Shown here: in pieces, positions 9,701 through 24,000 of the stretch
Numbering within the stretch: the first letter of the stretch is position 1
How the letters are laid out: every line of letters begins with the position of its first letter
Source of the DNA: Cordia subcordata
Taxonomy: Eukaryota; Streptophyta; Magnoliopsida; Boraginales; Cordiaceae
NCBI GenBank assembly: GCA_028554755.1
Contig: JAPTOF010000016.1
Span: 6,485,001 to 6,549,000, forward strand
Direction of reading: 5' to 3'
Length of the DNA stretch: 64,000 bases
The notes under the pieces: generated by a model
What the model saw: the letters and a program-made list of their open reading frames with translations, nothing else
Database searches by the model: none
What the model was told of the DNA's origin: nothing
Position numbers and translations under genes: made by a program

Positions 9701-12146
9701 GGACTCGTTATGTTGCAGGTTTGTGGACTTAAATGGTCTTACGACAATCGTGAATTAGCATCAGGTGGAAACGATAATCGAGTATGTGTTTGAACTTCCT
9801 CTTCCAGTCTTTTGGATCCTGATTCTCAATTTTTTGCTAATTGCTTTTCTCAGTCTGATATATGTATCATCTATCATTATTGAGCATCTCTTTTCTCCAT
9901 TCAGCTTTTTGTTTGGAACCAGCAGTCGACGCAGCCAGTGTTGAAATACTGTGAGCACACTGCTGCAGTTAAAGCAATTGCATGGTCTCCCCATCTTCAT
10001 GGGCTTCTTGCTTCAGGTGGTGGGACAGCTGACAGATGCATTCGTTTCTGGAATACAACCACAAATTCACACCTGAGCTGCATGGACACTGGCAGTCAGG
10101 TAAGTCAGTTTTTTTCATTTTGACAATATTGTATCCCTGGAATTATTTTTTCATTCTTTTCAAATTGATGATTGCTAGTTGGAGTTTATGGTCTTATGTA
10201 GAAATCTTTTTCATTATTGTCGTAGTACTTATAGGATATCAGAATTGTCAGAGATTTCTAGTCCTGCATGGTTTATTCTTTGACATAACTGTCTTACCCT
10301 GTTAAGGAGAATAGTTGGCAATTTCTTTAGAAGAGATGAATTTAAATGACTGCATATGTTATGGCCAAAAAGGAAGGAAGAGAATTAGCTGAGGAAATAG
10401 TGTGTTTTTTAAGATAACCATTTACCCTATGTCAAAACTGCAGACTTTCAATGTGCTGCACATTATTGTCTTTGATCATTTTTATGTAGCAGTAGTAGTG
10501 TCATTTCATGAGTTTGCAGCTAAGAACATAGGGGCTCATCCCCGCGTAAGATCTTGTATCCCAGAGTATCACTACATCCATTAAGGACAATGGTCATGTT
10601 GAGTCGAAGATTTTCAAGAATGTGAAAACAAAGGGGAAACTTAATCATAACAACCACTACTTCCTATTCATATTTCTGGAATACACGTGTTGAATAATTT
10701 GGTTCAGACAGTATATAAGCTACAGAAGGTCTGCCAAGCTGAAAACATATGTATCAATTTGAACTCTAAGCTGAAAACATATGTATCAATTTGAACTCTT
10801 GTATCAGTATAATGCTAATTGTCATCGATAAGAAACTCCTGTACTAGACTTCTTCTATCACTAGTCTTCCTTTTCCCATACAAAAGATTGAAGAAGTAAT
10901 TGGTAAAATAGATCAACAAAAATCATTGTCTTGGATGAAGCTGTATATACGAAGGAGCTTCATCAGCTGGCAACAGCTGGCTGCAGTTGAGCTAACTCAA
11001 CACTATCATGTGGCGATGACTCTAACCTGCAAATATTAAGCTGGCTAAACGCATATTGTTTAGAACCAAGCAATCCACTCTATATGCCAATTTCTATTTA
11101 AAGGTTTGATGCTTTATACTTGTATCCCAAAATTGCAAATGTTCATTCCATCGGATGGACAAGTTGCATTTACCATCATGACACTTGGGATAGAACAACA
11201 CTCAAGGAGATGTAGGAGGAAATGGTTTCTTTGTCTTGCATATCAACACATATTCAATTGGATAGCTCCTTCTCTATATTTATATGGTGATCACTAAAGT
11301 TCACTTTTGAGTTTAGCTCTCGAAAATTCTTTAGCCGATCATGTTATCTAGTCTACTTGAAAACTTTTTGGATGTCCTGATGATTTGCATTCTTTAATAT
11401 TAATATCTGTGATCTTTGTAACAAAATAACACCGACTTTTGTTGTACTAAAACAGGTGTGCAATCTTGTGTGGTCTAAGAATGTCAATGAACTGGTCAGC
11501 ACCCATGGGTACTCCCAGAACCAAATAATTGTCTGGAAGTATCCTACAATGTCAAAGGTACTGTGGTCTCTGCGTAACTTCATTGAATGATATATCTGCT
11601 ATTAATATGTTATTGACATCTGAGTGGATCTCTTAATTTGTTGATGTTACTTCAAAATAATGCAGTTGGCAACTCTCACGGGTCACACATATAGAGTACT
11701 TTACCTCGCCATTTCACCAGATGGACAGGTACTTCAGTTAAACCACTTATTTGCTGACGTATATATGTGTGTATATGTACTGCATGTGTTCGTGTGAGTA
11801 ATAGTTCTTTCTCGTTTCCAGATAAGCGACTGAGGTGTCCTTAATTTCCATATATGAGTTCCTTATCACATACTCATGCAATCGTTGTTGCAGACAATTG
11901 TCACTGGAGCGGGAGATGAGACACTTAGATTCTGGAACGTTTTCCCTTCTCCCAAATCTCAGGTAAGCAAGATTTTTGATAATGAATTATTGGCAAATAA
12001 AGGGGAATATCTTGGATGACCTTTCTTTCACTCATTAGAATAAGGTAATAACATCTCATATATGTATTAAATATTTGTACTCACCATTGCAGAACACAGA
12101 GAGTGAAATCGGAGCATCATCCCTGGGAAGAACTCAGATTCGCTGA
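6776..12146 (+). CDS. FZR2: FIZZY-RELATED / CCS52A (Cdh1-type APC/C activator), ten exons
   Basis: Exons are 6776-7228, 7808-7930, 8036-8140, 9395-9574, 9719-9781, 9905-10099, 11456-11557, 11666-11728, 11894-11962 and 12093-12146. All introns are GT-AG and phase 0, giving 468 aa. The protein activates the anaphase-promoting complex, recruits D-box/KEN substrates such as mitotic cyclins, and in plants drives endoreduplication. Visible motifs are the C-box DRFIPSR (19-25), the Cdh1/CCS52 motif [12 protein letters not shown] (65-76), seven WD40 repeats from about 153 to 455 (for example LFVWN, IRFWN, IIVWK, LRFWN) and the C-terminal Ile-Arg tail (GRTQIR) that docks on the APC/C. The start MDNP follows a leader that is duplicated upstream. 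A2-type versus A1-type paralogy cannot be settled here, so the symbol is a family-level choice. Confidence 0.95.
10736..10798. repeat. 31-bp tandem duplication in FZR intron 6
   Basis: The unit AGCTGAAAACATATGTATCA followed by ATTTGAACTCT occurs twice in direct succession inside the 1.36-kb intron 6 (10100-11455). The two copies look identical, so the duplication is probably recent. Confidence 0.8.
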
Positions 12147-13549
12147 CCCTTCTACACTGCTTACTGACTCGCCGATGATTGTTATTTATCATGAGTTGCA
12201 AGTTGGAAGTTAAGGCTTTGTCACAGAATAGAAGGAAAAGCAGTAAAGGCTCAAGACACTGATCTCTTTGAACCTTCACATGCTTCAGAAAAGCTCTACG
12301 TGTATGTGGAGAGAAATTGATCCCTTGCTTCTTGGAAGCTTACGATTTTTTGAATTATTTTATATATCGCGAAATTGTACAGTGGGAGAAGTTAAATATT
12401 TCTCAATAACTTCTCCCTTGCATTCTGTAAGATATACAAGAGGAAACTGTGTAAGATGAGATGAATTTTTACCTTGCCCTTCATGTTCTTTTTGTAAATA
12501 AATTAACATGTTTTAAGAGAGTTTTTTTCTTTTTTTTTTCTGGCTCGAAAAAGTAATTGTACTCTTATTAAATCCTGTCCGAATGGCTTGAGATTCTGAG
12601 GCTACTTGCATGCTTGAATTCACTCTCACAGTGAATTGATCTTGTCGAGTTTCAAGAAAAAGAGGTTCAAACTCTCCAGTTCTTCTAGTTGGAGGTTTTA
12701 GAGATAAATAAAATATGTATGTAAGGGGAAACATTATGTCAAAGTTCTTACAATGTTGTCGCTTAATTTCAATTTAGTCCCAGTTAGTCTAAATTATTAA
12801 AATTTATCCTTAATTTTTTATAAATATAATTAAATTAGTCTGTATTATTAAAAAAATATTATTAGTCTCTAATGTTTTACAAATTTCTTCAAATTAATTT
12901 TTATTTTTTACTCATTTATATTAAGATATGGATTAATTTAAATAAATTTGTGACATATTAAGGACTTCTAATGCAATGAAAATTACTTTGACTATACTGA
13001 TAAACATTGGGAGATACAAATTTAAAGACCTTAAAATACTGGAGATTAATTTAAATATATATATATATGATAATATTAAAGACCTTCGTATAATTAACCC
13101 TATATATATTAATATGATATCCACAAACCTGCACTAGTCACTGTGTCCTTACTAATCCCACAGAAGTAGTGCGTTAAAATATTTATATAATATACTTATA
13201 CCTTTGGCTAAAAAATTATTTAGCTCCCACACATCTACTAACCTTGTAATCTGAAATCATTTAATCCCCACTTGATAATTTATTATGTGATTTTCGACGG
13301 CCACGAAGTACTCGTGTTAAAAATGATAAAATTGTATTTAAAACTTTAAAACAAAAAAAGTAGCCAATATTACACATACATCATATGAGGCGCATATCGA
13401 AGAGTATCTTACAAATTTTAAAAATTAAATTCGCCGCAGCACGTTTTTAATGTTTATTCATTTATTTTCGGAAGATCAATTCAGTACATTTAACGAATTT
13501 GAAGATAAAAACTTCAGTAGTTCAATATAAATCACTACACTAATTTATA
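12147..13549. other. FZR 3' UTR and spacer
   Basis: The first few hundred bases are expected 3' UTR; AATAAATT near 12497-12504 could serve as a polyadenylation signal. From about 12750 the sequence is AT-rich with degenerate repeated phrases of the TTTAGTC / TTAATTT kind. No coding exon is recognised. Confidence 0.4.
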
Positions 13550-14343
13550 TCTATACTATATATTAACTCTAAATCGTTGCACTATAACTATTCCCTCCAA
13601 TTTTCATTGTGCAATTTCGTTGTGACATGTGTCCGCTTTTATCATGCTACACCTATCCACACATCACTCCTATGCTATTTACTCCATTACTTACTTTACT
13701 TTTATATTCCATAGTTTTGCTGATCATTTTATCATTCATTGTAAATTTGTCATATATAAATATGTAAAAGATCAATAAAATTAAATTTATAATTTATTGT
13801 AATTAGTATTGATTATATTTATATATGATAAAAGATCAATAAAATCAAATTTATAATTCATTATAATTAGTATTTATTAAATTTATATATTATAAAAATA
13901 ATAATAAATTCAATATGGCCCAGTTGTTTTTATCATTAAAATAGTATTGTATTTATTATGTGAATTACATTTATTAGTTGATAAAAAATTTATTAAGGGA
14001 GGAATTGTTTCTAGACAAAAAAATTAAACCACATGATGACACGTGGTATAGCTAAACTAGGTATAGACTATATTTTATAATGTACTAGCTTTTTGTCCCA
14101 TGCCTACACAGAGTGAGTTTTACAATGATCTTAAATAAAAGATTATTTGTTATTTATAAACAATGAACATTAACAAGAACTATAAATTGAAAAAGAAAAG
14201 AAATTGTAATGAATGGCAAAATGAAATGATAGGATAATTGGAAAAGAAAATATATATATATATAAGTATAGATATAGATCTTTAATACTATATCATATTA
14301 TATAAATACCGAAACTCATGCTTCGCACGGCAAGACACTCTAG
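13550..14343 (+). mobile_element. Helitron-like non-autonomous element
   Basis: The left end TCTATACTATATATTAAC (from 13550) matches the usual plant Helitron 5' end beginning TC. The right end carries a degenerate hairpin, CATGCTTCGCACGG, followed about 8 bases later by terminal CTAG (14340-14343). A T follows outside, consistent with Helitron insertion between A and T. No Rep/helicase is encoded. An internal imperfect 65-bp tandem repeat sits at 13765-13894. Boundaries rest on end motifs alone. Confidence 0.45.
13765..13894. repeat. 65-bp tandem repeat, two copies
   Basis: The unit starting AAAAGATCAATAAAATTAAA repeats once with a few substitutions, beginning at about 13765 and 13830. It lies within the Helitron-like element. 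Confidence 0.75.
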
Positions 14344-14601
14344 TATTATATAAAAGAAAGTATATGTTTTCTCATCCATACCACATATCATCATTTCGTG
14401 TTTTTTTCTTGGAAAAAAATATTAAATCCATCCTTTATAACAATCTAAAATTATTTTATAATTTGAATTAGATCCCTTGTTTTATTTTTTAACATAAATA
14501 TTATATTTAATTATTTGCAGATCCCTAATAGAAAACATGTTTTTTTATGATTACTTCTCAAAATTTGCTAAAAATAATATATATATACATACGGTGTATA
14601 A

Positions 14602-14636
<35 letters not shown>

Positions 14637-15032
14637 CTACATAAATATAAAAATCTACATAAAGTATTCATTTTCTTCCCGTACATCATACAAGTTATAA
14701 TCTAGTTTATCACTAAGAGAAGGAAAACATAAGATTATCGAAAGGAAAAGACACAATAATTAATTAGTGAAATCGATAAAAGACATATACGTTGACATAT
14801 ACACATTTTTCTCAGCAACTAGCAATTGCAGCACCTCAAACATAATTAATGTCATGCATGCATGTGTTAACTTCAATAACGTGTATAATTATCTCTGTTG
14901 GGTAATTAATTAGACCAACTCAAAGCTAAAAATCACTCTTGAAAAAGCATGAAAACTAATAATATATACGCATCATCTATATATATATCAGAACTCAAAG
15001 CTGTCTTGTGGTAGGCAGCAGCTGCAACTCTC
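14344..15032. other. Spacer and 3' side of the MADS gene
   Basis: This is AT-rich, with a (TA)n microsatellite at about 14608-14631. The right part must contain the 3' UTR of the minus-strand MADS gene. No other gene is seen. Confidence 0.4.
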
Positions 15033-18000
15033 TCAAGGAAGTCCAATAAACAATTGTGTCTCTACTTCTGGGACTTCCCTCACTGGTGCTATTTGCTGAT
15101 GAGTGCCCATTGAAAGATTCAATGGCTGAATCTCACACTGAAAAGGAAGAAGAAAAATTGAAGGACCCAAATTGATTGAACAAACACCATCAGTAATTAA
15201 TCTTTAAAGACTAAAAAACACAATTCGGTACATAGGGATTTTTTTTTTTTTTAGGAAAAAACCACTTTTTTTTTCCTAAAAAAATTACGTTAAATTTACA
15301 ATAACTATTTGATTTGACTTTCAAAAAAAATAAAACTCTAAAAAAAAACCCAAATTCAATTTTTTTAAAAAACTAAAATTTTCAACTTCTCAAAAAAATA
15401 TTATTTTTCAAAAACTATTAAAAAAATAATTTAAAAAAAAATAATACAAACAAGCCCAAAAAACTCCTCTTATATGTAAGTCCGCAAAAGTGTCAAACTT
15501 ACCGTTTTTACCTTATATTTTACATGAGATTACTTTTACGATTCATTTGATCACATGCAATATCAATAAACTATGTAATATGTCTCCAATGTTATCACAT
15601 GGTTTCATGTTAATCTGTGTTCTTGTTTCAAATGTTCATATTGGTTTTGAATAATCTTTTTTTTCAAACATTGTTTTGTTTTGAAAACATTCATATTTGA
15701 CTTACAGCTTTGACAATATCACAAATTTATTCAAATTAATCTTTCTTGTTTTATTCATTTTTTGTGAGTTGGGGGCTAATACAAATACTTGAAACAATCT
15801 GGACTAATTTGTCTTAAAACACTAATAAAGACTAAAATAATAGGGACTATTTAAAAAAAAATTGACAATATCGAGGACTTTCATGTAACTAACTCTCATC
15901 GATATTACAAACATTTTTCAATAGAATATGCAGAAGCTAATAGACCTAGAAATTACCTTTTTGCGCAGTTCAGCATTTTCTTTCAATAGGGTTTTCCCCT
16001 GAACATTGTCAAGAAATTTGTCGTCATTTCAATAATCAGTAGATATTAATATCAGTTAAGCTGTAAATAATTAAAATGCTTCTCATTCAAATATATTAAG
16101 GGCCTGTTTGAATTGACTCTTTTTTAAGAAAAAACACTTTTTTTCCTGAAAAAGTTACATTAAATTTGTAATAATTATTTGATTTGGCTTCCAAAAAAAT
16201 TAAAACTCTGAAAAAAGTTCAATTACAATTTTTTTTAAAAGCCAAAATTTTCAACTTTTCAAAAATAATTATTTTTCAAAAGCTGTTAAAAAAATACTTT
16301 TGAAAAAAAATCAATCTAAACAGGCCCTAATTACTATTACTACCAAGGACCAAGGTGAAGCTTTAATTACCTCTTCTTTCAACTTATCAATCTCCTCCCT
16401 AAACAACTTGTTCTGAGAACAAATGAAAATTGACAAAATCAAAAACTATTAACCAGAAAAGTTCAATTATAAATTTATTTCTGATAAAATTACTTGCTTA
16501 ATTAGCAAAACAAGCGATAAATTAATCGTGACAGGAAAATTTTGATTAATGCAATGTACCTTTCTTGCTCGAATCTCGAATAAACTTCTTTCTAACTGGC
16601 TTTCTAGCTGTTGGAGCTCATCGGTAGAACAAGAATCTAAACCCTCTCCCAAGAGCTTTCTGTAATAAAAATGAATATCAGAAAATGTATTACGACGAGA
16701 TTAGCAAGTTTTGGTTGCAATAATAATATTATATTATACAAAATTATAAAATAAAATTATATATGAGAGAGAAAATTTCATGAAGAACCGCTTAGATTGT
16801 TCAAGAAGCTCAATTTTCTTCTTCAAGTTGTCACTTTCCTCTTTCAGATTCTGCAACACAAAAAGATATCTTTATGATATTTTTAAATTTTAATACTTCA
16901 TTTTTTTTTTTGGCTAGGCAAGTAAACAATTCATTCAATATCGAAGAATATTATTTAGTGCAAAAAAATTAACTATAAGAGAGGTGCCAACCTGTACATT
17001 GCGTTGATCAACTGCTTTATAGCCCATTCCTAAGTTCTTGGCATTTTTCTGGTAACGGTCTACTATCTTGGATACACTGGAAGCATTACACAAATTTATC
17101 CAACCATAAGAGAAAAGTTACCATTAATTCATAAAGGGATCAAAAACAGAAGCTTTGACTTCTATGAAAGTATTACTAAAGTCCATAGGTAATTATCAAC
17201 GGATTAATGTCCGATCCATCGGTAAAATCCGTCGTCTGCAGGTGTTTTTATCCTTTTTTTTCTTTCTCGAGTCAAAATTGGAAACTTTTCGCTCATCCAT
17301 AAATATATTACCAACAAATTAAGAAGGCAAACATTCAGTAGCTAGCTTATAAGCTATTTTCTACCACATCTCTACAGTCTATGAAACTTGAAGAAGATAG
17401 ACTCCTACATTAGCTTAGACTTTTCAGGTTTTGAGGTGCTTTTAGACCTATTTATTAATCCTAATATACAATGGACTTGTCTCTTTAGACATTTCAGGCA
17501 TTAAGTAACCTAGAAATAGTTAATCTCCATGTTTGCAGTAGCTAGTTGGACATCTTGAGAAACCTAGGGCCCGTTTGGATTCGCAAAGGAAAAGTTATGA
17601 AGGGAAAAATTGAGAAGTCATAAAAGAAATGGAACGTTGAGAAAGTCTCTTGCACAAAATTATCAAGTAACATAAAGAATCTTAATGTTATCCTCCAGTT
17701 GGATTAGAATCGGCAATAGGGCGGGCTTTGTTAATTCTTACTCCGCACCTAGTAAAAGACCCTTGCTCCTATCCCTATTCTATACTTCATACCACAATAA
17801 GCTATTAGCACCATCTCCACTCCTATCGGATGGAAAAGATTCCCGCTCCACCCCCTTGCCCCCACCTCTATTCTATATTTAGTACCCGTCCCCGTCCCTA
17901 TGGAATGAAAGAAAACCTTGCTCTGCCCCTACAGAGCACAAATCAAAAGGGTCAACGAGACGGGACAACAAGGTAAGGTTGGATTAAAAGTCCTACCTAT

Positions 18001-21000
18001 TAAAAATAAATAAATAAATTATAACGTAAAAACATTGCAGAGTATTACTAAGAAAGTTTGAACTTTAATTTTCAAAGTGGCATAAAAAATTTTGAATTGT
18101 AACAGAAATGAATAGAAAGAATAAATTTCATATGTTAACTATATGAAAAATGAGGGAATATTGGAGAATCTCCTTTCTCTCTAATTTACCTCGATTTGAA
18201 GGGATTGAATTTTAGCCGTTAAATCAGTTCTCCAAGCTACACCTCATAGCTAAAGTTGCACGATTATGGCTGTATTCTAATTATGGGAAGAGAAAGATTC
18301 ATTCGATAAAATAAAAGGTATTACTAGAAGGCATTACTAGATCGTAAAAAGCATGGTGGATTGGGTTTTAAAGATTCCAAGCAATGAATCTTCCTGTCAT
18401 TGCATAATAGTCTTGGAAGATACTTAAAAACTCCATATCTCTCATTAAAAAAACCGTGTTTGAGAATTACACATGAATCTTTTTGTTACTGATATGAACT
18501 AATAATTACCCTGAAACCTTTTCTGCTTTTATTTTTGGTTGTCCACATATAATTAGTAAAAGTCATAAATCTACTCTTGAATATTTTGATATTTTTTTTA
18601 TATTTTTTTTTGTTAAAAATCTTCTAAAGTATCATCAATAATTTGGATCTTTAAACTATCTTAGCACATAACTATGACTAGAAAGGATTTTCAAATCTCT
18701 TAAATCCACTATATTTTCAAATCTCTTAAATCCACTATGATCAACAATAAATAGAGGGTATATATGTAACATGATTTACAGATAAAGTTGTAAGTATGCC
18801 TGCAACTAATATTACAATAGCCAACTTTCAATTATCTAAAGTAATTATAAATTGGAAAAAAAAATTGAAAAAACTAGAAGAGTATGTTGTTAAGCAGCTA
18901 GATGTGAAAACAGCATTTTTACATGGTAATCTTGAGGAGAAAATTTATGAGTCAACTAGAAGGGTATGTTGTTCTTGGAAAGGAGAACTATGTTTGCAAA
19001 ATGAAGAAGTTCTTGTACAAGTTGAAGCAGTCACCTCGGCAGTGGTACAAGAGATTTGACACATTCATGGTAGGTGTTGGGTACACAAGGAGTGCCTATG
19101 ACATGCTTATTGCTACTAAGAGCATATCTGCCATCGATGAATTAAAACAGCAGCTGGGTGATGAGTTTGAGATGAAGAATCTTGGAGCAACGAAGAAGAT
19201 TCTTGGCATAGAGATTCATAGGGATAGAAACGGAGGGAAACTCTTTTTGTCTCAACAGAGATATGTTGAGAAGGTACTAGAGCGTTTCGAAATGCATAAA
19301 GCAAAGCTTGGGAGTGTGCAGCTTGTAGCTCATTTTAGGTTGTCTGCGAACTTATCACCTAAAACCGAGAAGGAGGTGGAGCATATGTCTCGTGTTCCAT
19401 ACTTAAGTATTGTTGGTAGCTTGATGTATGCTATAGTATGCACTCATCCTGACGTTTCATATGTAGTTAGTGCTGTGAGCAGGTATATGGCATCGCTTGG
19501 GAAAACACACTGAGGAGGAGAAATGGATAATGAGATATTTGCATGGCACTACAAATGTGGGTTTGCTATTTAGCAAAATGACTGGAGATTGCGCGAGTCT
19601 GATGGGTTATTGTGACTCAAACTTTGCGCATGATCTTGATAAAAGAAAATTTCTGAAGGGTTACGTGTTTACGCTTTCTAGGTGTGCTATCAGTCAGAAA
19701 GTGACATTATAGTCTACTGTTGCATTGCCAACTATTGAGACATAGTACATGGCAATTGCAAAAGCTGTAAAGGAGGTCATTTGGCTATAAGGCCTGGTTC
19801 GTGATCTTGGATTGCAGCAAGGTCAAAGTATAGTCTTCTATGATAGCTAGAACGCAATCAATCTGACAAAGAATCAGATGTATCATAAAAGGACTAAACA
19901 TATTGATGTCAGATATCACTTTATTCGAGATTCTGTGTCATATGAAATCATATCGGTGCAAAAGATTTCTACCCTTGAGAATCCAGCATATATGATGACC
20001 AAGGTGATTTAGTCAGCAAGTTCAAGCATTGCTTGGACTTGGTTGCTATTCGCGGTGTGGTACATTAAGCCCTTAGGGGCATTTGCCAACGAGAATAACG
20101 AAGTGTTGATTGGATCGAATACGTGCCAAGGTGGAAATTTGTTAAAAGGGTAGCTCATATTCTTGGTGCATAAGTTAGACAAATTACCTTAATTGAAATA
20201 GGGATTACTTAGCCTACAAGTAATGTACTCTACAAATAGATATTTACACATTGTATTATGTGTAGGAAAGAGACCAAATTAAAGAGCCTTGCAATATTCG
20301 CTGATCAATGGTGAAATTGTTCTTTGTTATCCGTAGACGTATGCTTTAAGGCCAAACCATGTAATTCTCTCGTGTCGTTTGTTTTTCTCGAATTCTTTGT
20401 TTATACGTATTTTTCCCTAACAAATGTTATGATACTAATATAATGACTCTCTTCCGTGCTTTCTTTGTTTAAATGTCGTTTCTGAGACTTAGCCACCCAA
20501 CCATTAACTCGTCTCACTTGTAACATTTACCTAGCTTCCTTCTACTATGAATCATATTTTCCAATTCATATTTCCCCATAGGATGATATAGGTTGTTTTT
20601 ATACTAATTTTAGTGATAAAATTTAGTGTTTTAGTTGGTCTTTTTGGTCAAAACTTTAGTATCTTCTTGGTTATTTTGTTAGTTTTGCATGACAAGTTAT
20701 GTGACATAATTTGCTACTCAACTAGATGATTTTTGGTATGCCTTAGATATGATTTGAGGTGTTTGGTAGATTTATAGCAATAGAGAATTTCCATGGCTAG
20801 ACCATGAACACAGAAAATTTCCATGGCCAGGCTAGAAAGGTGCACCTGCGAGAAATATTAATGGAAATTTGGAACAGCTCTTTAGAAAGATTCAAATTCA
20901 TATCCTAATTGGTTTTAAATACATTCAAAAGAAAGAAAGCAATTATTTGTCTTGAGGAACAAGAAGTGTCTATCCCTTTTAAATTAGGAAAGTCAATCAA

Positions 21001-24000
21001 TGATAGAATTCTTGAGAAGAAAAGAGTTTTAAGAAAGTAAGACTTCTTATTCGGAGGAATTGCTCGAGAAGAAGACGTCTCTCCTTAAACAAAGATTTTC
21101 TCTTGCTTTCTTTGAAATTATCCTTTAAAGATACAGTTGTATTATTACTTTTTGTCTTATCTTCTATTAGTTGGAGTAGCTCATTTTGTTAGGAGAAGAA
21201 TGAAACTTTAGTTTAACTATAGATGTTTGATTTCTTAAGATTTGGTTTTTATGCAATAATTGTTGTTTGGGACGCTTGTTCATGGTTGATTGTATATAAT
21301 TCTTTAATGAGGTTCAAATAGAGAAGTTAAAGTTTCTATTTCCAATCAATTTGTGTGCATAATTTCCCTTACAAGAAGTCAGGGCATCATTACTACATAA
21401 CCTATTAATTTAAGGCCTAGACAAAGAGGTACCCTAAGGTCAATTTGTTACGAAATTCTTCTCCGAGTAAGGTTGTATTTTGAGTTCAGTTTTTATGCGA
21501 TTCAATTTAGACTAGTCAAATAAGCATATAAATTGGGTTAAAAACCTAGTTCCTGAAAAATGGGTAAGCAGACTTCACAAGAACTAGCCAATTCTAGATT
21601 TGAAATTCTAAATTAAAATCAATATCTAAGTTAACTAGAGTTGATAGTGTACTTTAACATCATAATAATAATCGAGTTGCCCTTGAGCTTCTGTTGGTTT
21701 CATTTAATATCCATTTTGTTTCATCTAAATTTTATTTTCTCACTCTTTATTCCTCAAACCAATTCGATTCCTCAAATAACATAGATAATATTAAAAGTAA
21801 TTGCCAAGATAAACTTTGGCCCTCGTGAAAACATGTCTGGACTCTTTTAGTCCTATATTACTGATACAACTAGTACGCTTACTAGTGTTGGTTAGGACAC
21901 AAGGACAAAACTTCCTTGTGCATAAATAGAAGCATTCTAGCTTCCAATTTGCATATAGTTCCCCAAATAGACCATAGAGACCATTTACAGAATAGATTTA
22001 CACGCACTTGCACAAATTAGTTATGTACCATTTATAGAATAGAATTACATGCACTTGCACAAGCTAGTTATGTAATCCTTTTAGACAAATTCGAGGTAAA
22101 GCTTGTAAGTCTTCACTTGCATGAACTTTTACATAAAAACCAAATCAATCATCTTCCAACTTTTGCCCTAATGTAATGGTTGCATGACTAAATATAATGA
22201 GGCATTGGTTTACTTTGTGGAAATGCATTATCTTCGTGGTTTTGCCCCAATATAATTGTTTCATGATATATGGTTTGGATACGGATATTTGTAATAGTCT
22301 ATGAAGTAATCTCCTAGAGTCCACTCATGGCACCTCATAGGAAAGTTTAAGCCACCATTGAGATTTTCAACTTAACCCATCTCATGTCAAATTAGCAATA
22401 GAGCTCGGTCTAATTAAGGATCTTCTAAGATTGGTCTAACTAAGGATCTTCTAAGAAAGGCATATAAAACCTCTTAACTTTATTTTTTTTTACTTCCATG
22501 AAAGAGGAAATATTTAGGTCAACGATTGGTTAATTCTCACACATAAAGGCGTAGTGTGAAAGCAAAATGATTTATGTAGTAGAAAACTATGCATACATAT
22601 CCTTTTAAGTCCAATTATACATAAGAAGAATAACTTTCCAATTACTTTCTAAGAGATCAGTTTACTATGAAATGCTTCATACGAATTCATATACTAATCA
22701 TTTATCTAGTCTAATGATGAATCACAGCAATTTGTTTTCTTCAGCTATTGAATTAAAGAATGGTTTTCAAATATTGAGACACTATAAACATAGCTTCTTT
22801 TATCAATATAACAATTTGTTCTGGTGTTAATTTTATTTGATGACATAAGAAGTAAGTGCCCGTTCTTGGCAGCAAGAGAAAGAGAGAAAGAAACTCATAA
22901 GAAGTAGTGTCTTCTTTTTGAAGGGGTAAGTCCCAAGGAATTTTATGACATATATCGTATATAATAATTACAACTTGGCCAATATTTCATGAAGATCCCT
23001 CACTAAGAACAATACATAACATTGAAAAACCCTTAGTTAGCGTCGTGCTCGTGTTTACGACTTCATTAATGCATACTGTTCGTTTTGTTTCTGTACTTTT
23101 AGAAAGAAATTTGGACAAGAGCAAGATAGATTTGGCTTTTGATTTATGCATATGTATGTCATTGAAAAATTAAAAGCAAAACAAATTTGCCTTGTGTATT
23201 CTAATAATTTACTAATGAAAGTAAATGGAAAACAACATATCAATAAAAGAGTTAATTAACATCATAAGAATAATTCAAGCAGATCTATTGTTGAGTTTTC
23301 TAATTCACGAAGACATTTCAATATTCGTTTTTGGTCTAAAGGATATATAATTCCATTAATCACAAATATGCATCAACCTACAGCAGTTTCATAGGCTCCA
23401 AATCATAGTTTACAAGGTGCATCATTTGCACAGGAAGATGACTAAACCAATTAAAAATGCAGGCAACCTTAAAAGGGTCGTCTAACGATCCAATCATCCA
23501 AACGATTTACAGGCTTCTTTGACAAACTTAACAAGACTTGAATTAAAATTGCTGGTTATTGCCTTAATTAGTATAAGAAGTTCCAATACTCGAAATCAAG
23601 TTATTTTCTATATGATGTAAGTATACAGTTGAGATATATTGTCTATGATGTCCCTATATTCTATGTGCTTTTCATGAGGCTAACAAATCAATTACATCTG
23701 AGACGAACTAATAGAATCTGATTTTTCACATTTTCACCTATTAGTAAGAAAGGGATTCCCACCTGCATCCCCTCACACTTTAACAAGCCAAATGATGGTT
23801 GGTGTATACCGGTTAAGGTTCGGACTTGAATCTTATCATAACGTTGTGTAATAATGTTATGAAATTTTGAATGTTTATTTCTCGGGCAAAACAGGAAAAA
23901 AAAAAAAGTTAATTAATTTATGGTGTTTACATCTGCTTATGTTCGGTACAACTTATAAGCCAGCACCCCAAGTGGCGTGGGGTAGTGATTGCCTTTCGAA

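Noticed and set aside
17685..17882. 65-residue frame in MADS intron 1
   Set aside because: Ser/Pro/Leu-rich translation of a CCCCTCC-rich stretch that looks like repeat debris; no known domain.
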